This document shows positions 6,401 to 12,558 of a DNA stretch of 26,470 bases, in pieces. The notes below the pieces were generated by a model. The model searched no databases. It had not been told where the DNA came from and saw only the letters and a list, made by a program, of their open reading frames with translations. Numbering within the stretch: position 1 is the first letter of the stretch; each line of letters starts with the position of its first letter. This stretch comes from a virus: positions 1-26,470 of the IMG/VR virus record IMGVR_UViG_3300042502_000899. One strand, given 5' to 3'. Both the position numbers and the translations under genes were made by a program.

Positions 6401-8472
6401 TACGGATGGAACGCCGTGTAAACTTCCTGAATCCAAATACCAAATCTCCACTTCTCTACCTTAACGGCGGCTATATGACTGTATCCACTGACAAGCGAAG
6501 ATCCTGCTGGAAAGCTTGACCCAAGCTTTAGTTGGGCTGTGGCAGTGGCGGTTGCCTGTGCAACTGTTACGGGATACGCTCCAGCGGGAACGGTTCCAGA
6601 GCTTGCTGTAAACGGACCTGAATTCGTGGTCGGGGCAGTCGCATTAGCAAGTGTTGGGGTGCTGTGACAAAATGGACCGAATTGAACGCTGTTTGCAAAG
6701 TTGTTAACATCTTCACCAAAACCACCACTACTTCCGCTTACTGTAGCTCCAAAGCCCCCAATAGATGATTTGCTGTTTAAGGATACACCCTTACCCTTGA
6801 TTGTTACCGTTCCATAAACGGGCTGAAAAAGCGTTGCCACCGGAATGTTTGTCGGCGGGGTTCTGTAGTATGTTCTTGTTACCCGTGCCCTAACGCTACC
6901 CCGATGCCCTCTGCGTATCTTTGTATAGACAGCACCAACCACACTCGCTGATGCGTTGGCGTTTGCTTGTGCTGTCCAGTTGTAATCATTGGCCTTGATT
7001 CCCGCAATGTCTAAACCATTAGACGATCCCGCTCCACCACCAACTGAAGAATCCCATTCAATCCCAATTTCTTCCAAGACATCTGGATAGCTTACATCAA
7101 TTGAAGACTCAAATGTTTCAACATCTGGTATTTCGTTAACGGATGTAATTATCTGAATTGAGTTGTATGCGTCTATTGGCGTTATTTCCGCAATCTGATT
7201 GGCGGTTGTGTTAGGTAGGGAGGTTCCGGCAGCAACCAAGGTTTTGGTGGTGGTTAGAATCACGCCAGTTTCAGCGTCTTTTTTCTTTTCCGTTAGGGCG
7301 ATTGGACTTGTTACCTCCACTTTCTCGCCAAGAAACTTATCTCCGCCTAGCGGGGTTTTCCTGTTTGAGAGTATTTTGTATCCTACCGCAATGGTTCCAT
7401 CTTCGTTGTATGTTTCGGTTACCGTTTCCTTGCCCCATTGTCCCGTCTGTTCTCCAGTTAGTACTCCATTGGGGGTTTCGTTTCTTCGTGTAACACTTAC
7501 CCTTTTAACAAATTCTGTTTGTTGTTGTTCCGATTTTGAAATTTCGTCACTGTTTAATGTTGGTGTTGCGGCCTGACCCTCTGTTGTTTCTTGTTCTGAA
7601 AATGTCGGAAGCTCTACTCTGAATTTTTGAGGAGCGGGATCTGGGCGTTCAATGGAAAATGAGCCTGCCGGAAATACCCTTGGAATATCAACAACCCGCT
7701 CAGTGACGGACTCGGCATCTTCTCGGTTAACCTCAACCGTTTTGGTTGCTGTCGGATCAGGAGGGGTGTAGTTGTCCGATCCCTTGCGCTGGGTCGTTAC
7801 AGTGGTTAGCTGTGATTCATTGTTAGTGGCAAAGCCAACAAGCTGGGGTCCGTCAACGCTATAGGTCTGAACAACCTTGAAAGAAAGGTACTCGTTGTAT
7901 GCCTCGTAGGAGGTTTGGGTAATAACCCCGTTGTTGTTTTCTAGAGTGGCAACCTCATCACCAGTTGTGGATATTAGTTGACGGCGTTCTTGGACGGCCC
8001 CGCGAGAGGGGTCATAGAAATCCCGATCCTTAATGGGGAACGGAGAGTCAAGATCAGGGTCGGTAGACCCCGCATTCCAAGTCTCCTCAAGCTCGCTAGA
8101 GACAATAGCACTCCCCTCACGGGCATCGTAGGAGACCTTCTTGTCCCGCTCTAGGCTTGCCTCTTGTCCACTATTAATAACAAACCTGCGCCTTCCCTGA
8201 ACAGGGCCAAGGTCATCATCGTATCGCGTAAACGGAACCCAAGGAGAGGGGAGGATCTCCCATGTGTGGCGTACTCGTTCGTCCCCAGAAATGGGCTGGG
8301 CCCCTGTAAAAACATGGTTGGGATAACGCTTGTCTGGGCATGCCGAAAGGTCTTCGGGAACTCGGTATCCCGCCACACGGGGATCAAGAACCTGCGCCAA
8401 TATCGGAAAAGAACGATCATTAGCGGAGTATCCAATTACATAAAATCTCGATAACGGTGGTTGTTCTGCCAT
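6400..8472 (-). CDS. Large tail/fibre structural protein, 690 aa
   Basis: This is the first gene of the minus-strand operon. The protein is Ser/Thr/Val-rich and mostly beta: N-terminus RFYVIGYSANDRSFPILAQV, then many YDAREGS-, TTTVTTQRKG- and ATKTVEVNRED-like strands. A Gly/Ser/Ala-rich region at about 480-660 (SVGGGAGSSNG, SIGGFGATVSGSSGGFGED) leads to a C-terminal strand EKWRFGIWIQEVYTAFHP. The charged Glu-rich stretch at 250-330 could be a linker. It has no enzymatic motif and no signal peptide. Length, composition and operon partners indicate a virion tail component, possibly a fibre or the adaptor that carries it. Its ATG is 89 nt from the divergent HNH gene, with no clear Shine-Dalgarno. 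Confidence 0.75.
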   Translation of the reverse strand: MAEQPPLSRFYVIGYSANDRSFPILAQVLDPRVAGYRVPEDLSACPDKRYPNHVFTGAQPISGDERVRHTWEILPSPWVPFTRYDDDLGPVQGRRRFVINSGQEASLERDKKVSYDAREGSAIVSSELEETWNAGSTDPDLDSPFPIKDRDFYDPSRGAVQERRQLISTTGDEVATLENNNGVITQTSYEAYNEYLSFKVVQTYSVDGPQLVGFATNNESQLTTVTTQRKGSDNYTPPDPTATKTVEVNREDAESVTERVVDIPRVFPAGSFSIERPDPAPQKFRVELPTFSEQETTEGQAATPTLNSDEISKSEQQQTEFVKRVSVTRRNETPNGVLTGEQTGQWGKETVTETYNEDGTIAVGYKILSNRKTPLGGDKFLGEKVEVTSPIALTEKKKDAETGVILTTTKTLVAAGTSLPNTTANQIAEITPIDAYNSIQIITSVNEIPDVETFESSIDVSYPDVLEEIGIEWDSSVGGGAGSSNGLDIAGIKANDYNWTAQANANASASVVGAVYTKIRRGHRGSVRARVTRTYYRTPPTNIPVATLFQPVYGTVTIKGKGVSLNSKSSIGGFGATVSGSSGGFGEDVNNFANSVQFGPFCHSTPTLANATAPTTNSGPFTASSGTVPAGAYPVTVAQATATATAQLKLGSSFPAGSSLVSGYSHIAAVKVEKWRFGIWIQEVYTAFHP

Positions 8473-8561
8473 ATAAAAAAGAGAATTTACTTCATAAAAT
8501 CGCTATGAGCAAGATTGTTTTTCTTGTTGAACCATCGCAAAACATATAGTATACATAACCA
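8473..8561. promoter_or_regulatory. Divergent intergenic region with candidate promoters
   Basis: This AT-rich 89-nt gap separates the minus-strand tail operon from the HNH gene. On the plus strand, TTGAAC (8527-8532), a 17-nt spacer and TATACA (8550-8555) form a sigma70-like promoter whose start point would fall within a few nt of the ATG at 8562. On the minus strand, TTGCTC (8512-8507), 17 nt and TAAATT (8489-8484) form a weaker candidate ending just before the ATG at 8472. Either would give an almost leaderless mRNA. The minus-strand call is weak. Confidence 0.4.
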
Positions 8562-9314
8562 ATGACCACAATACCAAAAGATCGATACAAACAAGGACAT
8601 GTCCGCGACTCGGACGGCAGAATTTTTTATAAGTATCAAAAAAGGAAAATGGCCGATGGGTCTATTAAGATTTATGAAAAATGGCTGTCTCCAGTTGCTT
8701 TTGAAAAGCAAAAACAAACACAGCAAATACTAAGGCTTGACCCAGAAAATAGACAAAAAAATAAAGATCGATGCAAAAAACATTATTACCAAAATCGTGA
8801 AGAAATATCCAAGAAATACAAACTTTGGCGCAAAAATCCCGAAAATAGAAAAAAAGAAAAAGCTAGAAGTGTTGAGTATTATCAAAAAAACAAAGAAACA
8901 ATAAACGCAAAGAATAGAGAGTATTACTATCGGAATTGGAAAAAACTTAGAGAATGCGTTAAAAAGCGCGACAAGGAAAGGCGACTGTCAGATCCTGAAT
9001 ACGCATTACGGGGTAAGCTTCGTGCCAGAATTCGTATAGCTATTAAAAAAACGGGATCAGAAAAATCAACAGGAACAAAAGAACTTATTGGTTGCTCATA
9101 CGCATTTCTTCGCAAGCATCTTGAAAGCTGTTTTCGCGATGGAATGGCTTGGGACAGACCCAACAGCTTTCACATAGACCACATTCGTCCTTTATCATCT
9201 TTTGATCTCACTGACCCAGAACAACTAAAAGCCGCTTGTCACTGGACAAATTTACAGCCGTTAACCCCCAAAGAAAACTGGAGAAAGGGCGCAAGTTTCC
9301 GCTTGCAAGATTGA
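8562..9314 (+). CDS. HNH homing-type endonuclease with Lys-rich DNA-binding repeats
   Basis: The 250-residue protein ends in an HNH nuclease domain: FHIDHIRPLSSFDLTDPEQL, then HWTNLQPLTPKENWRKG. Asp206-His207 form the first motif, with His227/Asn230 and Asn239 as later motif residues. This matches phage HNH proteins of the xHIDHIxPLS...NLQPLxxxxNxxKG type. Residues 1-60 include a DGRIFYKYQKRKMADGS beta element, and residues 60-140 hold Lys/Tyr/Asn-rich repeats (HYYQNREEISKKYK, EYYQKNKETINAKN, EYYYRNWKK) probably gripping DNA. Base composition is very AT-rich (16 G+C in the 60 nt 8761-8820), unlike the neighbours. With its own candidate promoter and terminator, it looks like a mobile homing cassette inserted between operons. 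Confidence 0.88.
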   Translation: MTTIPKDRYKQGHVRDSDGRIFYKYQKRKMADGSIKIYEKWLSPVAFEKQKQTQQILRLDPENRQKNKDRCKKHYYQNREEISKKYKLWRKNPENRKKEKARSVEYYQKNKETINAKNREYYYRNWKKLRECVKKRDKERRLSDPEYALRGKLRARIRIAIKKTGSEKSTGTKELIGCSYAFLRKHLESCFRDGMAWDRPNSFHIDHIRPLSSFDLTDPEQLKAACHWTNLQPLTPKENWRKGASFRLQD

Positions 9315-9373
9315 ACAAAGCTGATAGTTTGTGGTCTGAGGTTATGTCCTCATATGTTGTGTGTGTGGTTCCA

Positions 9374-9417
9374 GTCGGGGGTGGGTTAGTGGTTTTTCCT
9401 GCCCCCGACTTTTTCTT
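9374..9417 (+). terminator. Intrinsic (Rho-independent) terminator after the HNH gene
   Basis: A perfect 8-bp stem pairs GTCGGGGG (9374-9381) with CCCCCGAC (9402-9409) around a 20-nt loop, immediately followed by TTTTTCTT (9410-9417). It lies 60 nt after the HNH stop and ahead of the next promoter, so it separates the HNH transcript from the downstream operon. No U-run exists on the other side, so it acts on the plus strand only. It is the only clear intrinsic terminator I found in the window. Confidence 0.85.
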
Positions 9418-9435
9418 GAAAAGATTTTGAACGAT

Positions 9436-9464
9436 TTGACAATTGGACTGTCGAAGTTTATTCA
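9436..9464 (+). promoter_or_regulatory. Sigma70-type promoter for the 9480-onward operon
   Basis: TTGACA (9436-9441, exact consensus -35) is followed by 17 nt and TATTCA (9459-9464), or by TTTATT at 9457-9462 with a 15-nt spacer, as the -10. It lies directly after a terminator and ahead of an operon start. The predicted start point, about 9470, leaves a leader of about 10 nt before the ATG at 9480, with no room for a Shine-Dalgarno. Confidence 0.6.
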
Positions 9465-9479
9465 CAACTAATACATCCC

Positions 9480-10118
9480 ATGTCATTCCAAAATCCAAAT
9501 CAGCGAGAAAAAGACCCAATCATCAACCACTCCTCCCTCGTCAAGAGCGGACCCAAGTTGCTGACGATAGCAACCACCCCGAAGACCATCACCCGCAAGG
9601 CGGATCAAAAACGCTTTCATATGATAAGCCTTGACGTTGATGGGGTTATGCATACCTATTTCATTCCGAACAAGGAGATCGAAGAGAATCTCAAGCAGTA
9701 TGTCGGCAAGACGGTGGTGGTTATTGCTTCCGGCAACGACAAGCAAGGGACCGCTACGATGGAAATCCAAGCCGCGATGGTTAAGGCTTCTTCCTTGGAC
9801 AAGCCTGTGGTCGCCCACAAGCCCACTGCGGAGCCCATCAAGAATCCCGAACCCAAGGACCGCGAAGCCAAAGCCTTCCTCTGTCAGGCAGCAAACCTGA
9901 TGCGTCTTTGTGTCAAGAAGGCCAACGACATTGCTGTCGAGCTAGACCTTCCTAATGAGCATCGTCAGGGCATTGCTGGATCGATGTTTATTCAGGCGGA
10001 TAGGGCAGGATACACCTTTAAAATGCCTCTTCAGCCATATACACCAGAAGAACTGGGATGGGGGGCAAGCAAGGCTGATTCTCTGACAACCCCGCAACCA
10101 GAGGGGGATAATGATTAG
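9480..10118 (+). CDS. Putative ssDNA-binding (OB-fold-like) protein
   Basis: The 212-residue product has a beta-rich N-terminal part at about residues 20-95 (GPKLLTIATTPKTITRKADQ, HMISLDVDGVMHTYFIPN, VGKTVVVIASGNDKQGTATM). This compact strand pattern is compatible with an OB fold. A Lys/Pro-rich linker (KPTAEPIKNPEPKDREAK) leads to a helical C-terminal domain (FLCQAANLMRLCVKKANDIA, IAGSMFIQADRAGYTFKMPL) and a final acidic tail (QPEGDND). The helical part with ...SMFIQADRxGYxxKMP resembles a segment I associate with phage-encoded SSB-like proteins, and the acidic tail is typical of SSBs. It is first in its operon, with the SWIM gene overlapping its end by 8 nt. The alternative is an unrelated conserved phage protein. 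Confidence 0.6.
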   Translation: MSFQNPNQREKDPIINHSSLVKSGPKLLTIATTPKTITRKADQKRFHMISLDVDGVMHTYFIPNKEIEENLKQYVGKTVVVIASGNDKQGTATMEIQAAMVKASSLDKPVVAHKPTAEPIKNPEPKDREAKAFLCQAANLMRLCVKKANDIAVELDLPNEHRQGIAGSMFIQADRAGYTFKMPLQPYTPEELGWGASKADSLTTPQPEGDND

Positions 10119-10356
10119 CTCCTATGGAAAGGGCATTGAGATTCTGCCGCATGATAAGGGAACATTTCTTATCCAGTCACGCACCAACCGAGAAGACTTC
10201 CACCTCGTCGACCTCAACGAAGACCCCGTTACCTGCACTTGTCCAAGCTATCAATTCCGCAAGGAGTGCTTCCACATCCGATACATCTGTAAACTCTTGG
10301 GCGTCAAAACGCCGAAGTCAACAAACAACAACCAACTAGAAAAAGCAGCAGCATGA
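10111..10356 (+). CDS. SWIM zinc-finger protein, 81 aa
   Basis: The product contains VTCTCPSYQFRKECFHIRYI at residues 40-59, a CxCx8CxH arrangement (Cys42, Cys44, Cys53, His55) diagnostic of the SWIM zinc-binding domain. The N-terminal part (FLIQSRTNREDFHLVDLNED) supplies the short beta hairpin that usually precedes it. SWIM domains mediate DNA or protein binding and occur in recombination factors and transposase-related proteins; here the domain stands alone. It overlaps the OB-fold-like gene by 8 nt and the next small gene by 4 nt, so the three are probably co-translated and may act together on DNA. Confidence 0.85.
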   Translation: MISSYGKGIEILPHDKGTFLIQSRTNREDFHLVDLNEDPVTCTCPSYQFRKECFHIRYICKLLGVKTPKSTNNNQLEKAAA

Positions 10357-10517
10357 AGAAGAAAACTAAAGCTCAAAAGAAAATTGGAACCGTTATGCGG
10401 GAATTTTCCAAGGGAAAACTCAAAAGCAGTTCGGGCCAGAAGGTGACAAAACCAGCCCAAGCGAAGGCTATTGCCATGTCGGAAAGTGGCATGAGCAAAA
10501 AGAAGAAGGGTAAATAA
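10353..10517 (+). CDS. DUF6496-type small basic protein, 54 aa
   Basis: The frame begins at ATG 10353, overlapping the SWIM stop (ATGA), and ends at TAA 10515-10517. The product (MKKKTKAQKKIGTVMREFSK at the start, then KLKSSSGQKVTKPAQAKAIA and MSESGMSKKKKGK) fits DUF6496, whose members share VMREFKxGKLxSxxG, then xxAxAIAxSExGMSKKK. The family is common in phages and plasmids; its function is unknown, though its high basicity suggests DNA or RNA contact. It lies directly upstream of the structured-RNA candidate. Confidence 0.85.
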   Translation: MKKKTKAQKKIGTVMREFSKGKLKSSSGQKVTKPAQAKAIAMSESGMSKKKKGK

Positions 10518-10522
10518 TCCTT

Positions 10523-10600
10523 TGGCGGGGTGGCCGAAAACGGCAGATCTTACATCTAACCGTCAGGTTCAGCCAAATATGGGATCGCCCAGCCCCGCTA
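10523..10600 (+). ncRNA. Compact structured-RNA candidate, tRNA-sized, in a 125-nt gap
   Basis: The gap between two genes holds a 78-nt segment closed by an 8-bp stem: TGGCGGGG (10523-10530) with CCCCGCTA (10593-10600), including one G-U pair. Inside, four hairpins can form: GCCG-AAAA-CGGC (10533-10544), AGAT-CTTAC-ATCT (10545-10557), AACC-GTCA-GGTT (10558-10569) and TGGG-ATCG-CCCA (10580-10591). A competing nested fold pairs TGGC with GCCA and ACGG with CCGT. Size and closing stem recall a tRNA, but there is no GG-containing D loop, no TTCRA T loop, no proper anticodon loop and no encoded CCA. It could be a degenerate tRNA, a cis-regulatory leader for the 10643 gene, or a small RNA. Confidence 0.45.
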
Positions 10601-10642
10601 TCTTTCTTTGAACGAATCAACCACACACCTGTCAAAACACAC

Positions 10643-10858
10643 ATGAGCAACACACCCGAAACAAACGCGCTTTTGAAGCAAAGTAAGATTAAGGGCAGAA
10701 ACCCCGATCCTTGGAAGCTCTGTCGAAAGCTGGAATGTGAGTGTGATGAATTACGGGAGCAACTTTATATCGCAGTAGAGATGCTTTCAACACACCCTAA
10801 ATTTGAAAACAAACACCCAGAAGAAGTTTGGGAAATCGTGAAGGAGGCCGCGAAATGA
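10643..10858 (+). CDS. Small helical hypothetical protein, 71 aa
   Basis: The product starts MSNTPETNALLKQSKIKGRN and continues with KLCRKLECECDELREQLYIA, a predicted coiled coil, ending in a second amphipathic helix (EVWEIVKEAAK). Proteins with LxRKLExExDELRxQL are frequent among short accessory genes of tailed phages; I know of no function. The leader before the ATG is A/C-rich (10621-10642) and contains no Shine-Dalgarno. It follows the structured-RNA candidate by 42 nt, so that RNA could be its leader. Its TGA overlaps the next ATG as ATGA. Confidence 0.75.
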   Translation: MSNTPETNALLKQSKIKGRNPDPWKLCRKLECECDELREQLYIAVEMLSTHPKFENKHPEEVWEIVKEAAK

Positions 10859-11031
10859 GCGATATACTTAGAAACTACGAGAGTGATACGCCCGAAACCT
10901 GCGAAGCCGTCGAACGATGGCAGCAAGGGAAGATTAACATTTTCGATGAGATGGCGCGGCTGGAGCGCGAGCGCAACGAGGCGCGGGAGGCTTTGCAACA
11001 ACTAACCAACCACAAATTAGTAGAAGATTAG
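10855..11031 (+). CDS. Small acidic helical protein, 58 aa
   Basis: ATG 10855 overlaps the previous TGA and is preceded by AAGGAGG (10841-10847) with a 7-nt spacing, one of the very few good Shine-Dalgarno sequences in the window. The product (MSDILRNYESDTPETCEAVE, then KINIFDEMARLERERNEARE) ends in a coiled coil similar to the upstream protein: both carry a TPET segment and an L-E-R-E-R/C-D/N-E-x-R element, so the pair may be diverged paralogues. Its function is unknown. Confidence 0.75.
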   Translation: MSDILRNYESDTPETCEAVERWQQGKINIFDEMARLERERNEAREALQQLTNHKLVED

Positions 11032-11066
11032 TAGTTACAAAAACAGCGTCAAATTTATAACAATAT

Positions 11067-11936
11067 ATGTCTAGAATCACTAACATCTACAACCTACCCC
11101 AGCCCTTCGTAGACCTCGTTAGCGGGGATACCTACAGCAAGGGAGAGTCAGACATCACCACTACGGGGTTGGCTCAACCTCCCAAGATTGCCGAACTCGC
11201 CAGACGCCATGCTGGTGAGATCACGATGGATGCATCCGAGAAGGTGTGGACCATGATGGGTACGGCCAACCACTACGTCTTGGAACAGATCGCCCTCCGA
11301 AATCCCGAAAGATACGTTACCGAGCAACGCTTCTATTTGGATATCGACGGGGTCAAGCTGGGTGGACAAATTGACTTATTTGACCGCGAGACCGAAACCC
11401 TATGGGACTACAAGGTCTCCAGCGTCTACAAGGCCATGAGCGATGACAAGCTGGAGTGGGCCAAGCAAGCCAACGTCAACAAGCTCTTGTGTGAACACAA
11501 CGGATTCCACCCCAAGAAACTGGCCATCCTTCTGGTGATGAAAGACTGGAAGCGCAAGGAAGCGGAATTCAAGGCCGACTATCCCAAGTGCGCCATTCAA
11601 GAAATCCCCCTACCTATTTGGAGGGAGGAGGAAACTTTGGCCTACATAAAATCCCGAATCAACTTGCACAACTCAGCAAAGTTGATAGAAGAAGAGGATG
11701 CCATCCCTGTATGCACAGAAGAAGAGCGTTGGGCTAGACCCACAACGTGGGCGGTCCTCAAGGAAAAAGGAGCGAAACGTGCCGTTAATGGAGGGATCTA
11801 CGAACTTGAATCTGAAGCTATCGCTCACGCCAAGCGAATCGGTGGTGCAATTGAAAAACGGGATGGGTCAAATCCGCGCTGTGAAAACTATTGCCAAGTG
11901 CGCCAGTGGTGCAACTTTGGAAGAAACCTAAAATAA
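11067..11936 (+). CDS. PD-(D/E)XK nuclease with Cas4/AddB-like cysteine cluster
   Basis: The 289-residue product shows the PD-(D/E)XK core. GTANHYVLEQIAL at 65-77 holds a RecB-type helix with His69. GGQIDLFD follows, with Asp103 at the 'PD' position, and LWDYKVSS gives Asp114 and Lys116. Cys216 and a C-terminal set Cys272-x3-Cys276-x5-Cys282 (RCENYCQVRQWC) match the four-cysteine pattern that binds a 4Fe-4S cluster in Cas4 and AddB. It probably degrades or resects DNA, either as a recombination exonuclease or to recycle host DNA. The start ATG 11067 has only an AT-rich upstream stretch (TATAAC at 11056-11061) and no Shine-Dalgarno. The next gene begins 4 nt after it. No cas1, cas2 or CRISPR repeats are in the window. 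Confidence 0.85.
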   Translation: MSRITNIYNLPQPFVDLVSGDTYSKGESDITTTGLAQPPKIAELARRHAGEITMDASEKVWTMMGTANHYVLEQIALRNPERYVTEQRFYLDIDGVKLGGQIDLFDRETETLWDYKVSSVYKAMSDDKLEWAKQANVNKLLCEHNGFHPKKLAILLVMKDWKRKEAEFKADYPKCAIQEIPLPIWREEETLAYIKSRINLHNSAKLIEEEDAIPVCTEEERWARPTTWAVLKEKGAKRAVNGGIYELESEAIAHAKRIGGAIEKRDGSNPRCENYCQVRQWCNFGRNLK

Positions 11937-11940
11937 AACT

Positions 11941-12198
11941 ATGAGCATCGAATACAGAGGAGAAAAATTCAGTGGCTATAACAAGCCAAAAAGAACGTCT
12001 GGTGGACCCAAGAAGTTTGCGGTCCTAGCCAAGCAAGGAGACGAAGTAAGGCTGGTAAGATTTGGCGATCCGAATATGTCAATCAAGAAGGATCAGCCAG
12101 CCCGAAAGAAGAGCTATTGTGCCCGTTCTGGAGGGATCAAGGGAACAACAAACAAACTCTCTGCCAACTATTGGTCGAGAAAAAAATGGGAATGTTAA
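11941..12198 (+). CDS. Conserved basic phage protein (KPKRT...ANYW type), 85 aa
   Basis: The product contains NKPKRTSGGPKKFAVLAKQG, then EVRLVRFGDPNM, a central KKSYCARS and a C-terminal KLSANYWSRKKW. This order (KPKRTxxxPxKxxVLAKxGxxxRLxRFGD, RKSFxARH, MSAxYWxxKxxW) is that of a widespread small phage protein family of unknown function, in which the ARH-type segment is normally followed by a His-rich site; here it is CARSGGIK, so that His is missing. It is very basic and probably binds nucleic acid. It sits 4 nt after the nuclease gene and 4 nt before the next small gene. Confidence 0.82.
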   Translation: MSIEYRGEKFSGYNKPKRTSGGPKKFAVLAKQGDEVRLVRFGDPNMSIKKDQPARKKSYCARSGGIKGTTNKLSANYWSRKKWEC

Positions 12199-12202
12199 TA
12201 CT

Positions 12203-12340
12203 ATGAAGAAAAAAGGATTGTACGATAATATCAACGCAAGGAAGAAGTCTGGCACTAGCCGCCCCAAGTCTAAATCTACTATCGACCCCAAGGTCTATAA
12301 GAAGATGAAGAGCAAAAAGGGTGGGTTCAAAGAAAAATGA
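12203..12340 (+). CDS. Small very basic phage protein, 45 aa
   Basis: The ATG at 12203 opens a 45-codon frame that ends in TGA at 12338-12340. The product (MKKKGLYDNINARKKSGTSR, then PKSKSTIDPKVYKKMKSKKG) matches the KKGLYxNINAKRKxGTSRxKSKSTI pattern of tiny phage and marine-virus proteins of unknown function. About two-fifths of the residues are Lys or Arg, so nucleic-acid packaging or binding is plausible. A longer frame starting at 12062 overlaps the preceding gene and is not used. It overlaps the next gene by 4 nt. Confidence 0.8.
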   Translation: MKKKGLYDNINARKKSGTSRPKSKSTIDPKVYKKMKSKKGGFKEK

Positions 12341-12558
12341 GCCGCTACCCCGATGAACGAATCATGGCAACCAAGAGCTTCATCAATGAGTTGTCCAAGG
12401 TTCAGGATCGCTACTTCAAGAAGCTCTGTCGCAAGCTGGAGCTACCCAAGGAGACCGAAGACTATCTCTTTGACTACATCTTCAACGACAGGGGTGATGT
12501 CACATTTGGCGAGTATCTAGATACTCTGGGTCGGGGTGATCTCTGGGAAGGTCTGTGA
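12337..12558 (+). CDS. Hypothetical helical protein, 73 aa
   Basis: The product starts MSRYPDERIMATKSFINELS and is predicted all-alpha, with a charged helix (VQDRYFKKLCRKLELPKETE) followed by an acidic half (YLFDYIFNDRGDVTFGEYLD). No motif identifies a function. The ATG at 12337 overlaps the upstream TGA; an internal ATG at 12364 is an alternative. Its TGA overlaps the GTG start of the glycosyltransferase gene (GTGA), so the two are probably translated together. Confidence 0.72.
   Translation: MSRYPDERIMATKSFINELSKVQDRYFKKLCRKLELPKETEDYLFDYIFNDRGDVTFGEYLDTLGRGDLWEGL

Noticed and set aside
10524-10600. A canonical tRNA gene
   Set aside because: Acceptor-like pairing and length fit, but the D loop, anticodon loop, T loop and CCA are not those of a tRNA. 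I kept it only as a structured-RNA candidate.
11035-11061. Promoter in front of the PD-(D/E)XK nuclease (TTACAA/TATAAC)
   Set aside because: The spacing is only 15 nt and the -35 is a poor match. It may be part of the AT-rich, SD-less leader, and the gene is probably read from the 9436 promoter.
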